In this document: positions 6,085-13,498 of the stretch, piece by piece
Layout of the letters: each line of letters starts with the position of its first letter
How positions within the stretch are numbered: the first letter of the stretch is position 1
Assembly: GCA_021773975.1 (NCBI GenBank)
Contig: JAJFJN010000077.1
Location: 1 to 39,700, forward strand
Length of the DNA: 39,700 nucleotides
Direction of reading: 5' to 3'
Origin: Gammaproteobacteria bacterium
GTDB lineage: Bacteria > Pseudomonadota > Gammaproteobacteria > Chromatiales > Chromatiaceae
The notes under the pieces: generated by a model
The model's input: only the letters and a program-made list of their open reading frames with translations
The model's database searches: none
Told to the model about the DNA's origin: nothing
Position numbers and translations under genes: made by a program

Positions 6085-7359
6085 TTATGAAGAATTTGAA
6101 CCTCTGTTTTTTACAGGCCGATCTCGCATACCCAATGTTTTTTTGATCTCTGCCATTGAGCCTTTGCCTGCTTGGATCTGTTGCTGTAATTTTTGCAGTT
6201 TGTTATCGGGTAATTGATCTGCTAATTGCTTCGTGCGCTTCTGACGCTCTTTCTCACGGGCAATGCGTTCTTCTTGCACCTTGATGCCAAGGTTAAATTT
6301 AAACTCTCCATTTCTCAGGGCATTGCATAATGCGTGAAGAAAACTCAACTCATCGTAGAGCGGTGTCATGCCTCGTTGCTCAGATCGAATCCGCCCTTCC
6401 AGCTCATCCAGAACAGACTGGCGCTGGTCTGGCGGCACAATGCTAAGATAGCGATCTGCTAACTCACGCTGGTTGTCTGAGAGACGTTTTGGGTAGATCA
6501 GCAGCGGATCATCTTCCCTGATGCCCTCAAATATTTTTTGATCATTGTTTTTTTTAGTAGTAGTTATATTTATATAACTACTACTACCACTACTTACCTT
6601 CAAATTTTGAGGGTGCAAATTTTGCACCCTATTCACCGTGTTTAAATTTTGGCCTTGGTGGTTTGCACTGCTTTTACTGGACGAAGGATTTGAAAGTTCA
6701 GTCATCGCTTTGGCACTAAAAGCAAAAAACCGATAAGGCTTATTCTTTTCTATCACGTCCGTTGCTTGCATTCTACGTGTAATGGGATGCTCTTCTGTGC
6801 AGATATTTTTACCTGCATTTATATCTTCATCTATTGTATTGATAACCCCTTGAGCAACAGCCTTAACTCTGGCATGACGGTGCTCTGCAGACTCACGCAG
6901 AAACTGCATGTAGGTGGAATCAAGGTGGATGGCATCAACCAGTGGTAGTGGCTCATCATGCAGAGCAAAGACATTACCTTTAAAACGACCGCCTGTGCTT
7001 CTGACTCTTGCACACAGGGTTAACCAGCGGGTTGCACGCAGGATGGCAATGGCGCGCGAAATGGTGGCTGTTGAGGAGACATTAGCTGTCTTTGCTATAT
7101 AGGCATAACTGGGGAAGGCAGTATTTCCACCTGTCTCACTAGCTTGTAGGCGGATAGCCATCCAGGTGAGTTTATCAACAGGTTCCAGTATTGGATCCTG
7201 AACCACCAATGTGGGGAAGGATGTATGCCGGTTTCCGAGAAATAGCATTGTATCTGAAGAGCGATGAGCAGCATGTTCTTCAGCGTGTTCTATCGTTGCT
7301 TTTATCAGGGCATCCAGTGCCCGTGTTTCGGGGCTAACCTCTGCCCTACCTCCATTCAT
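6085..7359 (-). CDS. STY4528-family element replication protein
   Basis: A protein of about 424 residues of the STY4528 family ('pathogenicity island replication protein'). Residues 60-150 have the look of a winged-helix initiator domain (PVDKLTWMAIRLQ, then AYIAKTANVSSTATISRAIAIL). A low-complexity linker (about 235-285) follows, then a basic, coiled-coil-prone C-terminus. The DNA of the linker holds several palindromes and AT-rich repeats (see the separate entry). The start is uncertain between an ATG at 7359 and a GTG at 7365; neither has a strong ribosome site. It follows the DUF2857 gene by a few bases and is probably translated from the same message as parB. Confidence 0.82.
   Translation of the reverse strand: MNGGRAEVSPETRALDALIKATIEHAEEHAAHRSSDTMLFLGNRHTSFPTLVVQDPILEPVDKLTWMAIRLQASETGGNTAFPSYAYIAKTANVSSTATISRAIAILRATRWLTLCARVRSTGGRFKGNVFALHDEPLPLVDAIHLDSTYMQFLRESAEHRHARVKAVAQGVINTIDEDINAGKNICTEEHPITRRMQATDVIEKNKPYRFFAFSAKAMTELSNPSSSKSSANHQGQNLNTVNRVQNLHPQNLKVSSGSSSYINITTTKKNNDQKIFEGIREDDPLLIYPKRLSDNQRELADRYLSIVPPDQRQSVLDELEGRIRSEQRGMTPLYDELSFLHALCNALRNGEFKFNLGIKVQEERIAREKERQKRTKQLADQLPDNKLQKLQQQIQAGKGSMAEIKKTLGMRDRPVKNRGSNSS
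6520..6655. repeat. palindrome and AAATTTT cluster inside the replication gene, possible origin
   Basis: Within the coding DNA for the replication protein's linker lie a perfect palindrome with arms AGGGTGCAAA / TTTGCACCCT (6610-6630), three copies of AAATTTT (6602, 6617, 6644) that encode repeated Gln-Asn-Leu, and a 14-bp-arm palindrome TAGTAGTAGTTATA / TATAACTACTACTA (6555-6586) abutting eight T (6548-6555). The AGGGTGCAAA half recurs outside the gene at 6023-6033. Repeats plus AT-rich DNA inside an initiator gene recall the lambda O gene. An origin role is inference. Confidence 0.45.
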
Positions 7360-7368
7360 TAACACACA

Positions 7369-7956
7369 CTATCCAGCAGTATTTTGAGCATGCTGACCAT
7401 TTACATCACCATACTGAGCCCAACGTTGAGTCAGGATCCAGATAGCCCGCATTGGTATATCTGTCTCTTTATAGATCTTCAGATACTGTTCTGGCATAAG
7501 CAATCCTGCTTCATTATCAACATAGCTTGACCAGACTTGCCAGAGCTGATTAGAACTCTCTTCATCAGGTTCAGGTGGCCTACCCACTGAAGGGTTAACT
7601 GAGAGAGTTCTGCGCAGCCGTGTATAGTCCCGTGGATTCAAGCCAAACAGTACCTGCATCATCTCTTGTGGAGCATCAGCTGCAATTAGGGTTTGCAGTG
7701 TCTCTTCAGATTCTCTCTGTTTGCACAGATGCTCAACCATTGGCCAATAGACTTTGCGGTTTAGTGTGATCTCCAAACAGTGAGCGCGTAGCGATTCAAT
7801 TCGGTAGAGATCAGCCAGGCTCATCTCACGCAGGGCCTCAATCTCTTTAGGTCCAAAATTCATATTGCGAAGCGCTGGGCGGTCACCTTCTGCAAGACAG
7901 CGAATGGCATACATGAGCACAGCTGTGACTAGATCTGATTCTTTGGTTCCTTCCAT
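7369..7956 (-). CDS. DUF2857 family protein
   Basis: A protein of about 195 residues of the DUF2857 family, seen next to parB and the STY4528 replication gene in SPI-7-like elements; its function is unknown. Helical throughout, with segments ALREMSLADLYRIESLR and QMVLFGLNPRDYTRLRR-like spacing in the middle (about residues 105-125), and no membrane segment. The frame is open to a TTG at 7971, but the ATG at 7956 has GGGGGT about 8 bases upstream and sits 5 bases past the parB stop, suggesting translational coupling. Confidence 0.72.
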   Translation of the reverse strand: MEGTKESDLVTAVLMYAIRCLAEGDRPALRNMNFGPKEIEALREMSLADLYRIESLRAHCLEITLNRKVYWPMVEHLCKQRESEETLQTLIAADAPQEMMQVLFGLNPRDYTRLRRTLSVNPSVGRPPEPDEESSNQLWQVWSSYVDNEAGLLMPEQYLKIYKETDIPMRAIWILTQRWAQYGDVNGQHAQNTAG

Positions 7957-7961
7957 TTTAT

Positions 7962-9536
7962 TTACCCCCAAAGCCTTGTATCAATTTCTTCTGCCAGATG
8001 ATGTATCTGGCGATAGGTATCCATTAAATCGAGTAAATCACTCCAATCCTTTTCACCCAGTCGACGCCATAGGCGGCAGCCTGCCTGGCCGGGGTCAAGT
8101 GTACAGACACTGCTAAAAAGCAGACCAGCATCTTGTTGTTCCAGTGTCTTACGAAGTACAGAGTCCAAGGGAAGATGTGGTGTAATGAATTCAACAGGTG
8201 CAGCAGTCATCTCTGCACTTGCTGCAAGGTGCCACCAGACCATGGATATCTGGCTTAGTGTGTCATCATCCAGTTGTTCTGCAAGGGTAGGATCTGGTAC
8301 ATCTCGGAGGATGAATCCAAGGCCATTGCCGGAGAGTGGTTCGACAAGATCACCGATACCATTTCGTTGTGCAAGGCGTGCGGCCAGCGTCCAAGCTCGA
8401 CTGCGTAATGATTTCAGATCTGCGGGAGCAGATGGGCTGGTTATTAGTATCTGTTCAATAGTTGGTTCTATCTCTTCACTTACTGCATTTGGAGCTTGTT
8501 CATCCGAAGTAGGTGGTGATTGATTTTCAGCAGTAGCTGTTAAATCATGTACTGGAGGTTTGTTTGAATCTTCAAGCTGCATATTGGGAGCTGCATCGTT
8601 TTTATCTTTTAATGATGGACATACAGTTTGGTTAGCAGGGCAAGTCTCTTCAATATTTTCCGCCTTATTTAGTTCATCTATCTCACTATCATTATCTTCA
8701 ATTGTTGATGTGCTTGGCTTACGCCCAGCAAGCAGTGCGTCAAGTTCCATGCGCACGGTCTGGATGCTGATCTCAGCCTGCTCTGCAATCTCTGTTTCAA
8801 TGGCCTCATGTAGCAGTCCGGTATCCCACTCAGGGGCATCATAGCGTTGGCATAATGTAGAAAACACTTCATCAAAAAGCGCATCATCACCCAAGTCATA
8901 GTTTTGCCATGTTTGCAGTGCAGCTTTATCCAATGCACGGATCCGTTGAATCTGAGGCCTACCTAATCCAGCATTAAGTGCTTGTGGAACCACCGGAAGC
9001 AGTCGATTAACGGCATAGCCCATACGCGAAATCAGCCCAGGACTTAGTGAATAGCCACCAGTAGCCAATACCATTTGAAGTTTTCTCAGTGAGATCTCTT
9101 CAATCTCCAATTCATCTTCAAGCAGCTGTTTGATGTCAAAGATGGCTATTGCCTTATCAATGAAGATTAAAGCGCCACGAAGATCATTTTCACGTAGATG
9201 TGCCAAGAGTACATCCGACTCACAACTCCAGGGCTTGAACAAACATTGTGCATGAGCAAATAGAACATTACCTGTCTCCGCATACAGTTCCTGCAAAGCA
9301 ACCAGGCGGGTATTTCCACCTGAGTGAACCACATAGTCAGTTGTTCCTGGACGCTGTGTAATAACCAGTGGTTGATCAAGACCATTAGCCCGTATTGATG
9401 CTTTGATGCGGTCATATTCTGGATTTCTTCCATGGCGGGGGTTTCGCTCATAGGGTTGAATTTGGCCAACCTGCAGCAGCATAGCTGAAGCTCCTACTGC
9501 ATCAACCTGAGGCAAATCTGTTAGTTGCTTATCCAT
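7962..9536 (-). CDS. ParB-family protein of an integrative element
   Basis: A large ParB-family protein of about 524 residues. The N-terminal ParB/Spo0J nuclease-like domain shows VGQIQPYERNPRHGRN, the DRIKASIRANGLDQPLVIT segment and GGNTRLVALQEL. A helix-turn-helix region follows (about residues 150-200), then a long acidic Asn/Glu/Asp-rich linker (about 285-370), then a conserved C-terminal domain. In this element family it is thought to maintain the circular form. No ParA (Soj) gene accompanies it here; a ParM system lies downstream instead. The start is ambiguous: ATG 9536 (overlapping the FlhC-like stop), ATG 9548, ATG 9563 or GTG 9566. I chose 9536 because it overlaps least, though its ribosome site is weak. 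Confidence 0.85.
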   Translation of the reverse strand: MDKQLTDLPQVDAVGASAMLLQVGQIQPYERNPRHGRNPEYDRIKASIRANGLDQPLVITQRPGTTDYVVHSGGNTRLVALQELYAETGNVLFAHAQCLFKPWSCESDVLLAHLRENDLRGALIFIDKAIAIFDIKQLLEDELEIEEISLRKLQMVLATGGYSLSPGLISRMGYAVNRLLPVVPQALNAGLGRPQIQRIRALDKAALQTWQNYDLGDDALFDEVFSTLCQRYDAPEWDTGLLHEAIETEIAEQAEISIQTVRMELDALLAGRKPSTSTIEDNDSEIDELNKAENIEETCPANQTVCPSLKDKNDAAPNMQLEDSNKPPVHDLTATAENQSPPTSDEQAPNAVSEEIEPTIEQILITSPSAPADLKSLRSRAWTLAARLAQRNGIGDLVEPLSGNGLGFILRDVPDPTLAEQLDDDTLSQISMVWWHLAASAEMTAAPVEFITPHLPLDSVLRKTLEQQDAGLLFSSVCTLDPGQAGCRLWRRLGEKDWSDLLDLMDTYRQIHHLAEEIDTRLWG

Positions 9537-10158
9537 GAGGATTACCATTGGTTTTACACGCATCACAGGACTTCCGATACCGACCCTGGTTACTCACTTC
9601 CATAGCCGTGCCACATTGTCGGCAGCGGTGTCGGTAATAGAGTGTGCAGCCAGGGCAGATAGCCTCGATATTGGCAATATGCGTTAGGTATGGCACACCA
9701 CAATGTATGCATATACGCTCATACCAGACATCCATTGCCATGAGGTGAGATACAAAAAATGCGCGTGTTATGCAGAGCAGAGGTTTATTGACCAGATTTA
9801 GGTAGCTTGTATAGACATCGATCATTACACGGGCAGGAGTCCGGCCAGATTTTGATGCGCTCTCAAACAGCCGCCAGATCAGTGCGGCATGTAGCATGCG
9901 ATGAGGGTCTTTAAGATACCAGGCATCAGAGAATGGCATTTGGCCTGCCGTTGATGGTCTGCCCATAAGTTGGCGATAAAGGCGTTTGACCACCTTTTTC
10001 TCCAATCCCGTCAGTTTTCTTACGAGTGTTGTTCGGGCGCCCAGCTCAACCAGACTGATTGCATCAAGTGATTTTTGCGCTTGGACATAGAGGTCAACAG
10101 TCGCCAATATCTTGATTGGATCCCCCACATGATTCACGTTAGATGGATAGCTACTCAT
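9529..10158 (-). CDS. FlhC-like transcriptional activator with extra Cys pairs
   Basis: A 209-residue homologue of the flagellar master regulator subunit FlhC. Conserved segments are LVELGARTTLVRKL, KRLYRQLMGRPSTAGQMPFS and the CITRAFFVSHL helix. The FlhC zinc site is present as C150-x2-C153 and C168-x2-C171. Unlike E. coli FlhC, it has a further C179-x2-C182 and C198-x2-C201, which could form a second zinc knuckle. FlhD/FlhC-like pairs on SXT-type elements (SetD/SetC) activate transfer genes, so this pair may switch the element on. It follows the FlhD-like gene by 10 bases and has AGGAAGAG before its ATG. Confidence 0.85.
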   Translation of the reverse strand: MSSYPSNVNHVGDPIKILATVDLYVQAQKSLDAISLVELGARTTLVRKLTGLEKKVVKRLYRQLMGRPSTAGQMPFSDAWYLKDPHRMLHAALIWRLFESASKSGRTPARVMIDVYTSYLNLVNKPLLCITRAFFVSHLMAMDVWYERICIHCGVPYLTHIANIEAICPGCTLYYRHRCRQCGTAMEVSNQGRYRKSCDACKTNGNPHG

Positions 10159-10168
10159 GACTCTCTTC

Positions 10169-10462
10169 CTAATTCACAACAGCAAGATTGGCATGTTCTA
10201 AAACAGCCTTGATCTCACCCTGTCGCCCACTTTCAAAGGCGCTAAACAGGCGTGACCACCACCAACGTTCGCCTCTTGCAACCAATAGCGGTATTTTGGT
10301 TTTTGCAAGTTCTGCCAGGCTTTCATCTGTGGCATTTACAAGTACCTCAGTAAGCTCTTGAGGCAAACCTAATACTGTTGATGCGAGTTGTGGCTGTTGT
10401 TGGGCGATTTTGCGAACCTGGAGCAGGTACTGCAGGTTGATACTAGAGAAGTCGACTTCCAT
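10169..10462 (-). CDS. FlhD-like partner of the FlhC-like activator
   Basis: A 97-residue, all-helical protein whose N-terminal half resembles FlhD: SINLQYLLQVRKIAQQQP followed by a TVLGLPQELTEVLVNATDE segment, as in FlhD's INLSYLLLAQRL and LGINEEM region. The assignment is strengthened by its place directly upstream of an FlhC-like gene, since FlhD and FlhC act as a heterohexamer. The ribosome site is AAGGAA. In flagellated bacteria FlhDC controls flagella; on integrative elements the equivalents (SetDC) control transfer. No flagellar gene is seen nearby. Confidence 0.75.
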   Translation of the reverse strand: MEVDFSSINLQYLLQVRKIAQQQPQLASTVLGLPQELTEVLVNATDESLAELAKTKIPLLVARGERWWWSRLFSAFESGRQGEIKAVLEHANLAVVN

Positions 10463-10571
10463 TTGAATTCCTTGTTTCCTATAACGTGTAATAGTGTTGC
10501 GGGTGTTAATTGATAACGGCTGATGAATCGAGTGTTCTTTCCTGGTTAGTGAGTACCTCTTACTGTGCTGT

Positions 10572-10841
10572 TTATGTATCTAAAGTTATTTTCAGGTTGG
10601 GGCTACCATCCAGATTCTGATCAATGATTTCAGCTACCCGGCTTGCTTCAAAATAGACCTTCCGCCCTAACCGCCTCCGAGATACCGCCAAGGCAGCTGT
10701 TAACGGCTGGTTTTTCCGTGTCATCGCCATACGCAGGCCACTGGGTGTACTGTGCATAACCTCAGCCAGATGTTTAAGGGTCAGCAGTGGGCCGTAGTGT
10801 TTTAAAAGATATTGGTGCGTTGCAGTGATGGGTTCATTCAT
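10572..10841 (-). CDS. small element-borne DNA-binding protein
   Basis: An 89-residue basic protein. The middle (HLAEVMHSTPSGLRMAMTRK) looks like a helix-turn-helix and is followed by a wing-like LGRKVYFEASRVAEIID, as in AlpA/MerR-type excisionase folds. It is the first full-sized gene of the leftward element transcript, 109 bases ahead of the FlhD-like gene. Its ATG at 10841 overlaps the TGA of an upstream 23-codon mini-ORF (ATGA), with GGGAGAA also available as its own ribosome site. A role as regulator of the FlhDC-like genes or of excision is inference. Confidence 0.65.
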   Translation of the reverse strand: MNEPITATHQYLLKHYGPLLTLKHLAEVMHSTPSGLRMAMTRKNQPLTAALAVSRRRLGRKVYFEASRVAEIIDQNLDGSPNLKITLDT

Positions 10842-10909
10842 GAGTTGTTCTCCCTGGTGTTTACGATCCTTGATATGTTAAACATCTCAAAAAAAATAAA
10901 TAACTCCAT
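10838..10909 (-). CDS. 23-aa leader ORF of module copy A (MELFIF...)
   Basis: A mini-ORF with ATG at 10909, AGGGG about 8 bases upstream, and a TGA that overlaps the ATG of the 10841 gene (ATGA), which would couple their translation. The peptide starts MELFIF and continues FNISRIV. A second copy on the opposite strand (11952-12047) starts with the same six residues and keeps FNI-x-R-x-V with mostly conservative changes. The start codon and ribosome site lie inside a predicted RNA hairpin. It may be a regulatory leader peptide or only the flank of a repeated DNA site. Confidence 0.45.
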   Translation of the reverse strand: MELFIFFEMFNISRIVNTRENNS

Positions 10910-10950
10910 GTGCGCACCCCTAGGGTGCACCTTTCGAGCTTATTTATACG
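10871..10950 (-). promoter_or_regulatory. leader/operator module, copy A
   Basis: An 80-bp block aligning without gaps to 11911-11990 on the opposite strand (about 57 of 80 identical by eye, including a 19-bp exact run). Read toward the 10841 gene it contains an outer dyad ATAAATA...CTC / GAGTTATTTAT, an inner stem GCACCC / GGGTGC whose loop region covers the AGGGG of the mini-ORF, and then TTTAACATA. The AAATAACTC-type arms resemble the AAATAGCG half-sites of FlhDC, which the element encodes a homologue of. Confidence 0.6.
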
Positions 10951-11496
10951 TAGAGATCTGCTGCAAGTTATTTGTGCAGCATGGGTAGGCTGGTTCTATT
11001 TTGGTATATGTGGCTTGCAGTAAAATGCCTGGAGGGTATTTCACTATAAAATGAACCGCCTAAATGCAGGAGTGTTTAGAGTTTCGCTTTCATGCTTTTG
11101 TATTCATCCGTAAATTCAAATTGAAAAACTGGAGGGGATTCCCCCCAAAAAAGGTGCGGGAGTATCCGCTCTCCACCATATTTTGCAACGTAAATATTGA
11201 TATTACTCAATTAATACATGCATTTTACGAATTGCATTACTATTTTGGGCAATTGGATACCGCTAAATGGGAATTAAAAGAGTAATTACCAGACACGCTA
11301 TTTCATGGAATATTGAACCTTGATATACAGGTTCTACCCACTCAATAGCTGGCAAAAGACTAAGGCACGAAAAAAAATTTATCTGGGAAGATACAGAACA
11401 GCAGAGCACACCAAATAGCCAAGCCGGGATATGCTGCTACCATAGTAGAAACAACCCACTGAACTTACCGCAAATTAAAATAACAAGGCATCAGGA
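10951..11496. other. no confident gene: region between module A and the ihfB-like gene
   Basis: About 545 bases without a convincing gene. A 73-codon frame at 11064-11285 lacks a ribosome site and family features. The only structure I see is GCTGCA-N9-TGCAGC at 10960-10980 and a G/C-run stretch (GGAGGGGATTCCCCCC) at about 11132-11147 that forms a short GGGGATTCCCC dyad. The ihfB promoter should lie near the right end, but no clear boxes are visible. Confidence 0.4.
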
Positions 11497-11802
11497 ATGA
11501 CAAAATCAGAGCTAATCAATGCCATTGCCAAGCAGCAAAGTCATCTAGCCCACCAAGATATAGAACTCGCAGTTAAATGCATGCTTGAGCACATGAGCCA
11601 AACCCTGGCATCAGGTGGCCGAATTGAGATCAGAGGTTTTGGGAGCTTCTCCCTGCACTACCGCCCACCCCGGCAGGGTCGTAATCCAAAGACAGGGGCC
11701 TCAGTTTTGCTTGCCGGAAAGAATGTGCCCCACTTCAAGCCAGGCAAAGAGTTGAAGGATCGAGTGGATGCTGGGTTTCATAAAGACCTCGACAAACCCT
11801 GA
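11497..11802 (+). CDS. integration host factor beta-subunit homologue
   Basis: A 101-residue protein closely following IHF-beta: start [16 protein letters not shown], dimer core [32 protein letters not shown], the beta-ribbon arm with the intercalating-proline region RNPKTG, and the end [13 protein letters not shown]. The C-terminal tail is about 7 residues longer than in E. coli. IHF bends DNA and is needed by many integrases. The chromosomal copy normally follows rpsA. Here the gene lies alone between two outward leader modules at the integration end of the element, so it is probably an element-borne paralogue. Only a weak ribosome site (CAGGA) precedes the ATG. Confidence 0.88.
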   Translation: MTKSELINAIAKQQSHLAHQDIELAVKCMLEHMSQTLASGGRIEIRGFGSFSLHYRPPRQGRNPKTGASVLLAGKNVPHFKPGKELKDRVDAGFHKDLDKP

Positions 11803-11892
11803 TTACGCTTAGTTCTGGCAGCAGACACAGTACTAATCCACAAAGGAGTTGTGCTGACATTCACCCGTATGTATTCCCTCTAAAACCCAAGA

Positions 11893-11902
11893 CCCCCCCC
11901 CC
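11893..11902 (+). repeat. run of ten C upstream of module B
   Basis: A mononucleotide run of ten C lies 8 bases before the 80-bp module copy B. Such runs change length by slippage. No gene is read through it, so any effect would be on promoter spacing. A second run of seven C occurs at about 12148-12154. Confidence 0.5.
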
Positions 11903-11910
11903 TTCCTTTT

Positions 11911-11990
11911 CAAATAAATAGCTCACAAAGCGACACCCTAGAGGTCGCAACATGGAGTTATTTATTTTCTCCCAGGTGTTTAACATAGCC
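11911..11990 (+). promoter_or_regulatory. leader/operator module, copy B
   Basis: The rightward copy of the 80-bp module. Its outer dyad has 13-base arms, AAATAAATAGCTC and GAGTTATTTATTT (12 of 13 Watson-Crick, one G-U in RNA). The inner stem is GCGAC / GTCGC enclosing the CCCTAGAGG loop, and the AGAGGT before the mini-ORF ATG lies inside it. It faces the excisionase gene at 12263. Together with copy A it brackets the ihfB-like gene as an inverted repeat about 960 bp apart. Confidence 0.6.
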
Positions 11991-12047
11991 AGGGTAGTTC
12001 TTAGAGATAGCACACTGTATATCTGCATTGTATGTTTGTTTTACTGA
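11952..12047 (+). CDS. 31-aa leader ORF of module copy B (MELFIF...)
   Basis: A mini-ORF whose first 17 codons parallel those of the copy A mini-ORF: MELFIF is identical, then FNI-x-R-x-V, with Ser/Ala, Ile/Val and Met/Val exchanges. AGAGGT lies about 7 bases before the ATG. After codon 17 the two diverge. The ORF ends 215 bases before the excisionase start, so it is not directly coupled to it as copy A is to its downstream gene. Confidence 0.35.
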   Translation: MELFIFSQVFNIARVVLRDSTLYICIVCLFY

Positions 12048-12262
12048 GGTTTAATTATTAACAACTACATTGCCACTAAAAAGGCGTTGCAAACCTCCAT
12101 GGAATATATGAACTCATGATCAAAACACGACAACACTCAAATTCATGCCCCCCCTTTCACAAACTGCTTAACTGACTAAATCACTGGAATATCGTTAGTT
12201 GAATCTGTCTTTCCACAACTCATCATATTAAAAGCTATCCTGTGGATATAAAGAGTATCACT

Positions 12263-12514
12263 ATGCCTGACACGACCGAAGAATTACTAAAAGATATCCT
12301 ACAAGAATTGAAAGGCACTAATAAAAACAGTCGCCTGTGGGATCTTCAAGATATCGCTGACTATTTCAAGCTGTCTAAGAATTCGGTGAGCAACCGTTTA
12401 TTATGTAAACCCGTGTTTCCTAAAGCCATAAAGATCGAGGGTGTCGGCAAGCGCTGGAAGCCCTCAGAAGTTAAGGCATACGCAGAGCGACACAGAATTC
12501 AACGTGTCGCCTAG
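12263..12514 (+). CDS. AlpA-like excisionase/regulator
   Basis: An 83-residue protein with the MerR/AlpA winged-helix pattern: DLQDIADYFKLSKNSVSNRL as helix-turn-helix, VFPKAIKIEGVGKRWKPSEVKAY as wing and final helix. Such proteins act as recombination directionality factors or activate integrase. A GTG at 12242 is possible, but the ATG at 12263 with AGAG upstream gives the normal family length. Its stop overlaps the integrase stop tail-to-tail by three bases. Confidence 0.75.
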   Translation: MPDTTEELLKDILQELKGTNKNSRLWDLQDIADYFKLSKNSVSNRLLCKPVFPKAIKIEGVGKRWKPSEVKAYAERHRIQRVA

Positions 12515-13485
12515 TCCAACCGAGTAGCAATCTCAGAGGCAGTCGCATTGTAGTAAATCATCAGGCTACGAGGGTCCCTGTGGCCAATCATTCGAGCTAG
12601 ATCCAAAACGTCAAGTTTTCGTGCTAACCGAGTTAGCGCCTCGTGCCTTGCGTCGTGCAATCTCAGGTTCTCTATCTCTGCTTTTTTTACTGCCCGACTG
12701 AATAGCGTGCTTGCAGTATCAGAACTGAACAAGAACGGTCTTTCTCCCTCTTGCTTTAATCGCCCCAGTAGCTCAACAGCCCGCTTAGTCAGTGGCACAT
12801 CCCTCCGGTCTGCATTTTTGCTATCCACTATAGATACGTAACGCTGCAGTAGGTGGATGTCGGTCCATTTGAGGGCCACCATCTCCCCTCGTCGCATGGC
12901 TGTCTCAATCCCCAGGAGGAACAGCACCCCCGTTAACTGCTGACGGGTTGTAACCTCCTCATTTTCATCGTATCCCAGCGCGTACAATACCCTCTCTATC
13001 TCATCATCAGAGATGCGTCGGTCACGTGGTCGGGGCTTTTTCGGCCGAGATATATCCCGCACCGGGTTAGTCACACACCACCCCCACTCCTTACGGGCAC
13101 GCTCAAATACTGACGATATTAGATTGAGTTCGCGGTTAACTGTAGCCCCTGATACCTCCCTTAACCTACGGTCCCGCCACACCGCTAAATCCTCTGCGGC
13201 CAAGTGAGCGAAAGAGACATCCGCAAGATCATACCGCCCCAGCAAATTTAGGCGAACCAGTTCTCACTTTGCGCCCTTTTTTTCTACGGATACCTCGCGC
13301 CCGTATCGCTCAAAGGCGTCACGAATAAGATGTGCAGATCCCTCACGCTTCCCCGTGACTGTAGATTCAACATCTGTCGCCCATTCGCGAGCCTCCGATT
13401 TTGTAGCGAACGTCTTAGACTTGTATTTACCTTTTAGACGAACTTCAGCGCGCCAGCGGTTCTTTACTTTTCGATATGTCGGCAT
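12511..13485 (-). pseudogene. int: tyrosine integrase interrupted by one in-frame TGA
   Basis: The phage-type integrase of the element. The first part (ATG 13485 to 13267) encodes the arm-binding domain (MPTYRKVKNRWRAEVRLKGK, then a SKTFATKSEAREWA helix). A TGA at 13264-13266 interrupts it, and the same frame continues without another break to 12511 with ELVRLNLLGRYDLADVS, the core-binding domain and a full catalytic domain: Arg in ETAMRRGEM, Lys in DSKNADRRD, His-x-x-Arg in LHDARHEAL, His in MIGHRD and Tyr in MIYYN. Related integrases usually have Trp or another residue after KKGA(R/K), so TGG to TGA is the simplest explanation. No other lesion is visible, so the inactivation looks recent, or the TGA is read through or is a sequencing error. 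Confidence 0.85.
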
Positions 13486-13498
13486 TGGGCACCCGAAC

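Noticed and set aside
11064-11285. 73-codon frame between module A and ihfB
   Set aside because: No ribosome site, odd composition with a run across GGGGATTCCCCCC, and no recognisable family; it is more likely a chance frame.
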